A stretch of DNA of 64,000 nt, from the NCBI GenBank assembly GCA_036852015.1, contig JAANDG010000490.1:48004-112003 (forward strand), in the 5' to 3' direction. The translations under genes were made by a program, and so were the position numbers. Shown here piece after piece: positions 46,301-54,899 of the stretch (position 1 is the stretch's first letter; each line of letters starts with the position of its first letter). The stretch comes from Pelodera strongyloides. Its lineage: Eukaryota > Nematoda > Chromadorea > Rhabditida > Rhabditidae. The notes beneath the pieces are model-generated. The model searched no databases. It was not told the DNA's origin and was given only the letters and a program-made list of their open reading frames with translations.

Positions 46301-49300
46301 CATCAAAGCGAATCATTTGTTGAAAAAATGGTCCCGTGGCGATCGGTCGTAAAAACTGCCTGTAGATGTTCTCGTGTTGTGCCAAAATACGGTAATTTTT
46401 TCTATACTTCGGCAATTCTTGGAAACCCCATAATGCAATAATATATATGTCTAAATTCCGAAACCTACCACTTGATCCTTCCGCTTGCGCTTCTGCTCGA
46501 CAGGTACTGAGGGGGTCGGCTCCTCAGCCTCAACAACCTCTCCTTGTTGTTCCGAATCCCCAAAAATATCCCCAGGCGCCCATTCCAGAAAGAGAGGCTT
46601 GGTGCGGAATCGACTATAGGCGAGGCTCTAGAAAGAATAGGTTAAAGGACTCACGAAAAATACACCCTCTATTTCTTTCATTTTATCGAAATAGATTAAA
46701 GTCTACCCTCTATTTTTTCCCTTTACTTTAGCGAAATAGGTTCATGTCTATGTTAGAATATACAAGCACAATTTACAGTCGTTTGTAGTACCTTAACTTT
46801 CCTGATATTTATTCTTAGGATATGCGGTAGCAAAATTTTTTTAAAGTAGTGATATTTTAGGATATGCGGTAGCACAGTAGTGTGAGACAAGCAAGTGTTA
46901 GCCCCCACATCTGCTAGATTCTCGGGTGATTAAAGTTCAATGTTTCACATGCTTCATTTATGACAGATCACGCTCCACTGTAGTTCTTGTACGTACTGTC
47001 GCATCGTATCATATTAAAATAATGCCGCGTCATCCATATTCTACGTGTATGATGATGTATTAGTATGTTTGCATACATTATCACACATTATAATTTTCTG
47101 ACTGTGCACCACATCTTTTGATAATTACAGCTGATACATGCTTCATTTAATAATTATAATAATTTTTGACAGATACACAAGTTAGGTAACAAAACGTTAT
47201 CCCTTTCCTATGGGCTACATCTCTCTCTCAACAACTAACAGCTACGAACAATCTCATCTAAACAGAAAACACCTGAGCACATACAGCAAAAGGGGTTTAG
47301 TTATTGGATGGATTACAGCCCTCCAATTCTAATTCTCCTAACCTTGAAAGCCTTCTTTGCATCCACCGAGTTTCCCATCACGACGATTGCAGTCACAGCG
47401 CTGTCTGAAAAGAACTTAATTTATATCCGCAATTCAGCCATCTTCTAACAAAAGTGATTTAGTTTACTGTTTACTGTTAAAGCGAAATAGTGGCCGGTTT
47501 TTGAAACGCATCATCTACACGTGAATTCCTAAAATAAACATAAATTAGAATAAAAATAGAGCAAATTCGAGAAAATTTGCATAAATGCGTAAGAATGTAG
47601 TTGTCCGCGATGCGTTTCAAAAGGCGGCCGGTATTTAGCTTTAAAGGGATCAGCTCACCTTAAATTGTGTCTGTTTTTTGTTTCTTTATTTTCTATGAGG
47701 GATAATAAAAATTTGGAATACAAAAAGTAGTGTTATATTTCAATACTCACGGAGATATTAGGTGATAAAGTGGTGGATTGATCGGTCCAAAATGGCAAAG
47801 GGTAATTGTCTCTCTATACAAACAAGGCAGGACAATTACCCATAGAACACTACTTTTTGTATTCCAAATGTTTACTATCCCTTATAGAAAATAAAGAAAA
47901 CAAAAACAAAAAAAAACAGACACAATTAAAGGGTCAGGCCCACCGATATAAACCAATATTTATTATTTGTCCATAATTCATAAAAAGGGTCTTTATTATA
48001 ATATATACATACTGAATATTATTCAGTTTTACCATGGGGAAGTTTTTCCGGTGAGCTTTCCTTACAGAAGGGACCGTAGTCTCATCTTTGTTTAAAGGTG
48101 TATGCATTTTTTGTTCATCTTGGTTTGCCTCGTTGTCTGCACTCTCATGTACATATGTGTCTTCTTAGGCTGGTGCCTCTTTATTCAGCATACTCTCTCG
48201 TCTTTCGCCGCAGGACTAATTTAATCAAACAACTACGGTACTATAGCAAGTTTTAACTTCCTTAAAAATGTTTTAATTTTCTTTTACCCAAGGCCTGTCT
48301 ACGGTACCTTCTGTAAGGAAAGCTCACGGGAAAAACTTCCCCATGGTAAAACTGAATAATATTTGGTATGTATATATTATAATAAATATCCTTTTTATGA
48401 ATTATGAACAAATAATAAATATAGGTTTATATCGGTGGGCCTGTCCCTTTAAGGTGAACCGATCCCTTTAATGCTGAGGGTTCGGCAAGCCGCAAAAATT
48501 GATTGCTCAAAATAAGCTAATATGCACATAAACATTCAGGAAAACGCACAAAACTGCACATTGGCCACCTCAAGAAATACCTTTGGGTAGTAGAACCTTA
48601 TCACACTGCCCATGTCTCTCGAACATCAATCTCAACTCTTCTTCTGTGACACCGGCGGGGAGGTTCTTGACGAGGATCGCCTACAATATAAACCAGTATA
48701 CGGTAAAACTAAGGACATTAGACAACGGAAACCAATTAAATAGTAGAGAAGTATACGGTAAGAAAGTTAGGACATTAATTTAAACAACGGAAGTAGTAAA
48801 GAGGTGAACGAAAAAACGGGGACATTACATTTACAGACCACGTAAATAGTAGAAAAGTAGTATACGCCAAAGATCACGAGATTATATCTATAGAACGTAA
48901 GTAAATGTGGAGAAATTGTGTTACATCAATTGGCCGTTACTATAGGTGATAGTTCTATTCTGTCATTCGAAACTCTCGTTTAAAATGGTTAGACCCCCCT
49001 AATATCATATGTCATACGTACCTTTGTACTCCTCTTAGATGAAGGCCTCGAGAACGCATCCAAGCAGACTCCGTTCGATACAAGGAAATCCCGGGTCTCT
49101 CGCACCAAACGCGTCTCCGCAAGCGCCATACGCACTCCAGTACTAAACAAACGATCAATGAATACTAAACCACGCAACGGATCAGAACTTCCATGGTAAC
49201 ATTCATAAAGGGAAAACATGTTCGATACCGAGTACCGCGGTCGGAATGAGAATCAGTTTCAGTCAAACAACAGAAAACTAGAGTTGACAGGACAAGGCGC

Positions 49301-52300
49301 GGGACCACGATTACGGTTGAAACTTAGTTTTTGCCGTGACGTCCATTCAAAATTGAGATATTTGGAACCAGGAACCAGGGAAAAAATCTTACCTTTCTGA
49401 ATTCTCGTCCATAAGTAGATCCGATTTGCTGACACCGAGCTTCTCAGCCAGCGTGTCGGCCACAGCATTCGGGCCAAGGAAAAGCGCATTCCATGAATGG
49501 ACGGCCTTGTTCGCACTAGCCTATATAAAGAGGTTCAATAACAATAACTAAGAACTAAGCCGATAAGTAGTACTATCAAGCGAACCAGAGAGAGAGGGAG
49601 AGAGAGATGGAGGGAGGGAGGGAGGGAGGGAGAGAGAGAGGAGAGAGAGGAGCGAGAGAGAGAGAGAGGGGAGAGAGGGCGAGGGAGAGAGAGGAGCGAG
49701 AGAGAAAGAGAGAGAGGAGAGAGAGAGGGGGAGGGGAGTGAGAGAGCGAGAGAGAGAGACAGGGATGCACAAAAGAGATAAGCACGTGTAGAGACAGTGA
49801 AACAGAGGGAATAAGAAAAACCCACAAGTCAATGATTATCAAAGAAATACTCACCTTCAGCTTTTCCAGTTTCTCCTTCTTGAAACTTTTCTTTCTTCCG
49901 TCGTCTGTTTCTCCAGCCTTATTATCCTTTTCCTCTTGCTTTTTCTTCTCTTGGCCGGGCAAAATATGCATAAGGCGACCCTACAAGGAGTTAGTAAATT
50001 AGCATCCATCAGTAATACATAGTACATCACATTAGTCGTCAGTCAAGACGCACAAAAAAACAGCTGATCCCTTATGTAATTGTAATTATCCGGATCAAAA
50101 TTCGAAACAAAGACCGCTACAGAACTAAACACACACCTTGAATACTTGTCCGTCACACGCCGCATACGCAGCAACGGCCGCTTCGGGGAACATGAATTCG
50201 ACAATCGCGAAACCTTTACACTTTCCGCTGGCCTTGTCGATAATCACCTAAAAGTGGGTCTAGTAAAGACGTGTGCTAATTAGTTTACACTGTGTGCGCC
50301 GTACAATCCCGGTGCCAGCAAGAATTGGCCCTGGGCCCTGGGCCTGCTACCGTACTATTCACTATTCACCTAAGACCTAAGACACCTTGGCCATTTGAAG
50401 CTCGGTAAATTACGTGTGGACAATGGGTGCTAAAACCACCTGTCGTTATGCAAAAATGAATGTGATTGTAAGAAAACACGCCCACTATTCCGAGTGGCCA
50501 TTTACATGTTAAAGCGAAATGCTAGCCTCTTTGGAAGATTTGCATATGATAAGCAAATCCTATGTATCCTATGCTAATATTGTACGATTGCCGTGGACGA
50601 TCGTACAAAATTAGCATAGGATACATAGGATTGGCTTATCCTATGCAAATTTTCCAACGGGGCTAGCATTTCGCTTTAAAACATCAAAAATTAAAAATAC
50701 TGTACCTGAACATCGGATATTTCACCAAATTTCTTAAAATGAAGACGTATGTCATCCTCTGTGGTGTTGAAAGCCAAATTCCTGCAATTGGGAATATAAA
50801 ACAAACAACAAATATTTTTTTCTCAACAAGAACATCACATCAGCCGTAAACTGTTTTCAACAAGGTAAAGCCGTGTCTCTAGTATGACTACTAGTGGATT
50901 ATTTTGTGAACTTTTCCTTTCTTACAACTAGACGCAAAAATGTATACATGTAAGAAGTCCGAGCAATTACGATGATGATAACCTGAGAAATATCCGGCCT
51001 GTGTCTAGAATCTTATCTCTGATATCCTCTTCTTCTTGCTTCGGGGGAACGGGCGCCTGAAATCAATTTCGATAATGATTCAAACACACACACACACACA
51101 ACGCATGCGCACACACACACAAACACACACACACGTACACATACAGAAACACACAAACAAATACACACACAGACTACACGCGCACAGACACGCTGAAGTG
51201 CCGAAGAAACAAAGCTAAATAAATCATAAGCGTAACTATTACAATAAATAACCACTCACCATCTTCTTTAACATCATCACATCTTTAGAAGTCAGAGCAG
51301 GCTTCGCGTGACGAATATTTATCTGAAATTCTGAAATTTATTCCAATCGAACAACGCAATGTATCAGTGAAAGGCTAAAAAACTTGTTTTTAATAAACCA
51401 CGTTTTGCCAAGCAAATAAAGCTACTATATTAATTCAACATACTCGGGGTAGCATGTATCACCTCCGCTCTACAGTAGACGATACTACAAGCATGCAAAT
51501 TTATCGGCTGGTTTGTACGTATGGTAATGAAGGAACCCTACAGTCCCGGGGCAGATCCATGAAATTATCGATTGCGTGGTAATCATTCCACAAACTTACC
51601 GCTTTTCCCTTCAGGTAATTCTTGTCCCTTCTAAGAGCTCTCTTCAAATCTTGGACCTCAAGGAAAGTAACAAGACAACACGATTCCTTATCGCTTCTGA
51701 AAAAAACTCACATAAAGGTAATGAAACGAGCAGAATAGGTAGTCAAACAATTGAAAGAAACAATCATGCAAACATCAGACAGTCAAACAAACTAGACATA
51801 AAAGCAACTTAAAGTGAATTCATGCACTTAAAATTATTATGTTGATTATTGATCAACGTCGATTGAACCTTACGATTAGAGTAAAATCAGTAGTCAATAG
51901 TGACATACATACAAACCTGACAAATTTGAGTGCTTTGAATTTCAGTGGCGATAAGAAATCTTTGATACTGTTTCCTTTAGTGGTAGGCGGTAGATTGGAG
52001 AAGATTAACGACATATCAGTGTCGCCTAAACAGTAATAAGTCATTGAAAACGTAAGAAAGAACGCATGAACTTGGACCGCCTCCGCAAGGGACAGCCAAT
52101 TGAATATAAGGTTTAAAGCGGTATGACACATGGTTTACAAATCCCGATTCCCATGTTATTTAATAACTATTCTCTTTCGGCCCAGTTGGGCACAGAAATC
52201 TACATATAATACACAGAAATGCAGTTGTCCATTCTGCATTTCAAAACAACACTTACAACACATCATACCATTAAGGTATAAGGAATAAATCAACGAAAGA

Positions 52301-54083
52301 AAGTAACAAATCAATAACACCCACCAATCCAATCCGCCATAAGTTCATCAATAAGCAGTGAATCCTCATTGATAGCCTTCTTATTCACTGAGGGGATCTG
52401 TGCACCGGACGTACCGGAAAGCTTAGGCTGAAAGTGAAAAGTGTTACAACACATCCATGAAATTCACGATTGAACCATTGAACGTAACCAACATCCAAAC
52501 AAACGAACAAACTAGACACACAAAGTATAAAACAAGCAACTTAAACTAAATACATGCGCTTGCTATGTTTATATGATTCTACACAAGTTATAGGTAGTGA
52601 AGTTTCTTTGAATTGAAGACCTGAAGAGCAAGTGCAAGCTCGGCGGATTATTTGACTACTAACCACACAAAAGAATGTCAAGTTTAGCCGAGAAACCTTG
52701 TTCAAAAGTGAGCTAATAATACGACAGGGGCCATCCACGTACCGTACAATGCAAGAACTATTAGTTGAGCTGTGATTAAGCATGAATACCCTACCATTCC
52801 GTACATTATACAAACTTTAGACTAGAAGTAAACAGAAAGGCATAACATACCGTAGGTGTCGTGATAACAGTTTCTCCCTTGGCTTGCAGAAACCTCTGAA
52901 AGTCGGCATCCACCGGTTTCTGCTTTTCTTCGCCTTTCTTCTCGTCTTTCTTAGTGGTTTTCGGCTCTTCCGCGCTGAAATATTAAACCTTCAGTACTTC
53001 AGTTTATTTGTCAGCCAGGGTACCATACCCGCGCACTAGATGCCGATATCCGAATCCATAGATGGTAACTCAAAAGAGAATAGGTAATCATTTCCCTAGT
53101 GCTAGAAATTCTAAGGCTAAAGTCCAACAAAAGGTTAAATACTTTCTCAATAAACGAATAAACTGACATTCCACGCTGTTCCGCGCATAGGCATAGACTA
53201 GCTACTGGTTAAATACGGTATAAATAACCGAAAAGTCATGTCATTTTAGTTAACAATTTAACAAGAACTCACCTCTCATCCACATCCTTTTTCTTCTTAT
53301 CTTTATCCTTATTCACTACCTTTCGCTTGTTTAGGGCTTCACACGCTTCAACCTAAGAAATCCATTTATCATCTAATTAGAAAGAAAACCGACGAAGTTG
53401 TGCACATAATTTTGTCCTGAATTGAATTCCTACACATTTCTCGCGGATTACTTACATAAGTCTGTCCATTAACCATACGTAAAGTTAGGACTTAAGTGCA
53501 TAAGAGACATACTATATTACGAAACCCTACTTGTAAACATCCAATAATGTATAAACCTCACCGTCACTTTATACGTTCCCATATAAGTATTATTCAAATC
53601 GGCGATCGCCTTTTTACATGCATCGTCTTGGTCGAATCCAACGAATGCAAACGTACGGAAGAATTTGTTGTCATCCTAAATTTAAAGGATCACAATATTA
53701 AAAAAAACTGTTTCCTTGTAAAATCCAACAAAGAATACCGAACAAAAAAAAACACTCTAGTCTAAACGAAACAAGTGGTTTAACGTCTAAACATAGAGAC
53801 CGCTAGAATTATTTGGTACTATGGCGCTGGTAACCATAAACCCACCGTAACCTAGGGTTTTAGCCTTTTAACTTTTTACCATAAACCTCAATACGCCCCA
53901 AACTACATATAACGGTTTAAAGCTATTTATGTTGCAATACTAAAGGAATTGATAAAAAAAGTAAACCCATACCTTTGAATACTTTAAACTACAGTCCGTA
54001 ACAGTTCCAAACTTCGTGAACAGTTTCCGAAGGGTCTCTTCTGTGTGGTACGCTGGCACATTTTTGATAATCAAACGGGACAT
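41428..54083 (-). CDS. RBM19: RBM19/Mrd1 orthologue, six-RRM ribosome biogenesis factor, 28 exons
   Basis: Complete gene, about 930 aa (human RBM19 is 960). RRM1 opens the protein (MSRLIIKNVPAYHTEETL), then a Lys-rich linker, RRM2 to RRM6, and a basic tail ending VGKKDE. Known of the family: a nucleolar protein that binds pre-rRNA and U3-containing particles and is needed for 18S rRNA processing (yeast Mrd1, worm rbd-1). All 27 junctions have GT-AG ends, and phases match. Exon coordinates are given in the block entries that follow. Weak sites: a GTTGGC donor at 45971 and an AAG acceptor at 45253-45255 beside a MITE. The start is fixed by homology and by a TTTTCAG acceptor 4 nt upstream. Introns carry about ten MITEs; no exon is hit. 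Confidence 0.96.
41565..41632 (+). repeat. tRNA-like promoter module in the last RBM19 intron
   Basis: TGTGTAGCTCAACCGGTGC carries a good A box (TAGCTCAACCGG), and GCGGGTTCGAGTCC a good B box. The anticodon loop lacks T33 and the acceptor stem does not pair, so this is a tRNA-derived repeat, not a working tRNA. Confidence 0.6.
41957..42138. mobile_element. TTAA MITE, family A (RBM19 intron)
   Basis: The cleanest copy: TTAAAGCGAAATACTGGCCG, GGTTTTTGAAACGCATCG, and full complements at the other end (CGATGCGTTTCAAAAACC, CGGTATTTCGCTTTAA). Confidence 0.92.
42784..42926. repeat. (ACAG)n microsatellite
   Basis: About 30 near-perfect units in an RBM19 intron. The CLSVCLSV and DRQTDRQT frames are artefacts. 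Confidence 0.9.
43401..43545. mobile_element. Palindromic MITE, family B, right end truncated
   Basis: TTAAAGCAGTATTGTACCTA at the left. The mirrored arm reaches ATTTCCCAAAGTAGGT, then runs into unrelated sequence. Confidence 0.75.
43683..44631 (-). CDS. RBM19: RBM19 exons 21-23: RRM5
   Basis: Exons 44631-44524, 44135-44025 and 43742-43683. RNP2 is TVFVKNVNF, RNP1 is SMGFGFVQF, closing strand HSLQMKLSHRE. Confidence 0.95.
44707..44869. mobile_element. Palindromic MITE, family B
   Basis: TTAA on both sides; TTAAAGCCGCAATGTACCTA and a mirrored GTAGGTACTACGGCTTTAA. Shares the TTTGGGAA and GGTGCCGGAAG words with the copies at 9351 and 43401. Confidence 0.82.
44921..46112 (-). CDS. RBM19: RBM19 exons 18-20: charged linker
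   Basis: Exons 46112-45972, 45252-45164 and 44966-44921. IADLVLGDTKKRRKAKELEA, acidic repeats, then DVDEWIQGLKGEIDEEEP and KKEPVEEGDDDFE. This is the fast-evolving part. The exon 18 donor (GTTGGC) and exon 19 acceptor (TTATTAAG) are both unusual. Two MITEs fill the intron between them. Confidence 0.82.
45268..45445. mobile_element. TTAA MITE, family A, beside an RBM19 exon
   Basis: TTAA-flanked, full family A ends. Its left edge is 15 nt from the acceptor side of RBM19 exon 19 (45252), so the branch and pyrimidine region of that intron lies in or against the MITE. Confidence 0.88.
45491..45884. mobile_element. 394-bp TTAA MITE, family C copy 2
   Basis: TTAA-flanked near-duplicate of 25866-26262, with the same GGGACAGGCCCATCA ends. 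In the same RBM19 intron as the previous MITE, 46 bp apart. Confidence 0.92.
46469..48680 (-). CDS. RBM19: RBM19 exons 15-17: RRM4
   Basis: Exons 48680-48581, 47404-47343 and 46627-46469. AILVKNLPAGVTEEELRLMF, then SAVTAIVVMGNSVDAKKAFK, then SLAYSRFRTKPLFLEWAPGD. The third part ends in a basic KRKRKDQV stretch. The intron 47405-48580 holds three stacked MITEs. Confidence 0.93.
47477..47644. mobile_element. TTAA MITE, family A, first of a stack
   Basis: TTAAAGCGAAATAGTGGCCG to GCGGCCGGTATTTAGCTTTAA. Its right TTAA is also the left TTAA of the next element. Confidence 0.88.
47641..48471. mobile_element. TTAA MITE, family F, split by another MITE
   Basis: Left TTAAAGGGATCAGCTCACCT then TAAATTGTGTCTG. 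Right AATTAAGGTGAACC then GATCCCTTTAA. The left arm GGATAGTAAAAATTTGGAAT-type sequence and its mirror at about 47860 show the original palindrome. Interrupted at an internal TTAA by the element at 47926-48452. Confidence 0.88.
47926..48452. mobile_element. 527-bp TTAA MITE, family G, nested in family F
   Basis: TTAAAGGGTCAGGCCCACCG then ATATAAACC, mirrored at GGTTTATATCGGTGGGCC then TGTCCCTTTAA. TTAA on both sides. Removing it rejoins family F's CACAA|TTAA|GGTGAACC exactly. Inner arms also pair (GGGGAAGTTTTTCC / GGAAAAACTTCCCC). Central CTCATGTACATATGTG is unpaired. Confidence 0.92.
49022..49980 (-). CDS. RBM19: RBM19 exons 12-14: linker after RRM3
   Basis: Exons 49980-49855, 49520-49393 and 49142-49022. 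Reads GRLMHILPGQEKKKQEE, then HSWNALFLGPNAVADTLAEK, then ALAETRLVRETRDFLVSNGV. The W-N-x-L-F-x-GPNAVAD and AL-ET motifs are diagnostic of RBM19/Mrd1 rather than other multi-RRM proteins. Confidence 0.95.
49583..49770. repeat. GA microsatellite in RBM19 intron
   Basis: GAGA/GGGA tract between RBM19 exons 12 and 13. Confidence 0.85.
50137..51056 (-). CDS. RBM19: RBM19 exons 9-11: RRM3
   Basis: Exons 51056-50983, 50781-50706 and 50247-50137. RNP2 is RIFLRN, split by an intron; RNP1 is GKCKGFAIVEF. This is the best-conserved RRM in the protein. A palindromic MITE (50509-50679) lies in the intron between exons 10 and 11. Confidence 0.95.
50509..50679. mobile_element. 171-bp palindromic TTAA MITE
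   Basis: TTAAAGCGAAATGCTAGCCT and its complement at the other end. The arms carry TTTGCATATGATAAGC, ATCCTATGTATCCTATGC and mirrored copies, and the centre is CGATTGCCGTGGACGATCG. Outer ends like family A, interior like family B: a possible hybrid. Confidence 0.9.
51083..51195. repeat. (CA)n microsatellite
   Basis: ACACAC runs with GCATGCGC and CGTACA interruptions in the intron between RBM19 exons 8 and 9. Similar CA tracts at 55567-55617 and 56958-57033 lie in ILVBL introns. Confidence 0.85.
51260..52025 (-). CDS. RBM19: RBM19 exons 6-8: RRM2
   Basis: Exons 52025-51917, 51696-51600 and 51322-51260. LIFSNLPPTTKGNSIKDFLS (RNP2 side) and CCLVTFLEVQDLKRALRRDK (RNP1 side, degenerate as is usual for this RRM), followed by INIRHAK. 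Confidence 0.9.
52113..52274. mobile_element. TTAA MITE, family D
   Basis: TTAAAGCGGTATGACACATG and right end ACACATCATACCATTAA, with the CAGTTGTCCATTCTGCATTT motif. Same family as 29851. Confidence 0.75.
52325..52974 (-). CDS. RBM19: RBM19 exons 4-5: inter-RRM linker
   Basis: Exons 52974-52851 and 52427-52325. Reads DADFQRFLQAKGETVITTPT then PKLSGTSGAQIPSVNKKAIN, an acidic patch and LMADWIG. Fits the long linker between RRM1 and RRM2 of the family. Confidence 0.88.
53273..54083 (-). CDS. RBM19: RBM19 exons 1-3: RRM1 and start of linker
   Basis: Exons 54083-53973, 53675-53562 and 53352 to about 53275. RRM1 spans residues 1-80: RNP2 is RLIIKN, RNP1 is FRTFAFVGF. The third exon turns Lys-rich (NKDKDKKKKD), a nucleolar-type basic linker. 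Exon 1 holds exactly 37 codons and exon 2 exactly 38. Confidence 0.93.
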
Positions 54084-54087
54084 TGTT

Positions 54088-54094
54088 CTGAAAA
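54088..54094 (-). promoter_or_regulatory. Probable trans-splice acceptor of RBM19
   Basis: TTTTCAG then AACA then ATG on the minus strand. TTTTCAG is the strongest nematode acceptor. With the upstream gene (ILVBL) on the same strand, this could be an SL acceptor of an operon member or of a single gene. Confidence 0.55.
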
Positions 54095-54899
54095 CATGTA
54101 TAACGTTCAACACACTAAATAACTTTTCTTACACAGTTCCGTTAGACTCTTGCCGATACACAAAGTTGTGTCCTGCTCATACAGTACGCAATGGCACAGT
54201 AGGTATGTCGTTATGTCGTACCATTACCCATTACTATACCGTACATTGCCTACTGAAAAACTGCTAATTTGCTGTATGGATACTGTATACATACTACAGT
54301 AACCAAATATACATCACATTGCTAAAACTCGGTTAACATTTCGAATCCAAATTCACAACTTTTCCATTTGAAAGGTAAATTTAACGGTAATCAAACCTTT
54401 TCAATGAATCGACCTGCTTTTGATAAAAATATTTATTATTATTATTATTATTACTAAGCGAAACTATGGCATATCACACTTATTGCAAAAAACATACAAA
54501 ATACAGTGTAGTCCTTGTAAAATGGCAAGTAACATTACTAACATCTAACAATAAGAAAAGAATAAATTCAACAATTTACAAAATAAACAAGATGTGTTTG
54601 GGCAACTAAAGTTAAGGCAAACAAAATGGCTCCTGAAAACGCTACTGGAATTGGAACAGACCTTCTACACAATCTAAACTATCACATGCAAAATGGTAAT
54701 GGTCTTTACACACTAAATTACAATCTACAATTCCCGCACGTATAAAAACATACATATGCCCATACATACGCTCACACATTCCAACATACGCATACATGAA
54801 AATATTCAAAATACACGCTCACAAATAAATACGCAAATACAAATAATATGTCAACGAATAACCAATCTTCATTTGATATACAATTACCATTTTCTCACA
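54095..54899. other. Spacer between ILVBL and RBM19
   Basis: About 805 bp, AT-rich. A (TAT)n run at 54430-54455 reads AATAATAATAAATA on the minus strand and could serve as the ILVBL polyadenylation signal. No exon seen. Confidence 0.5.
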
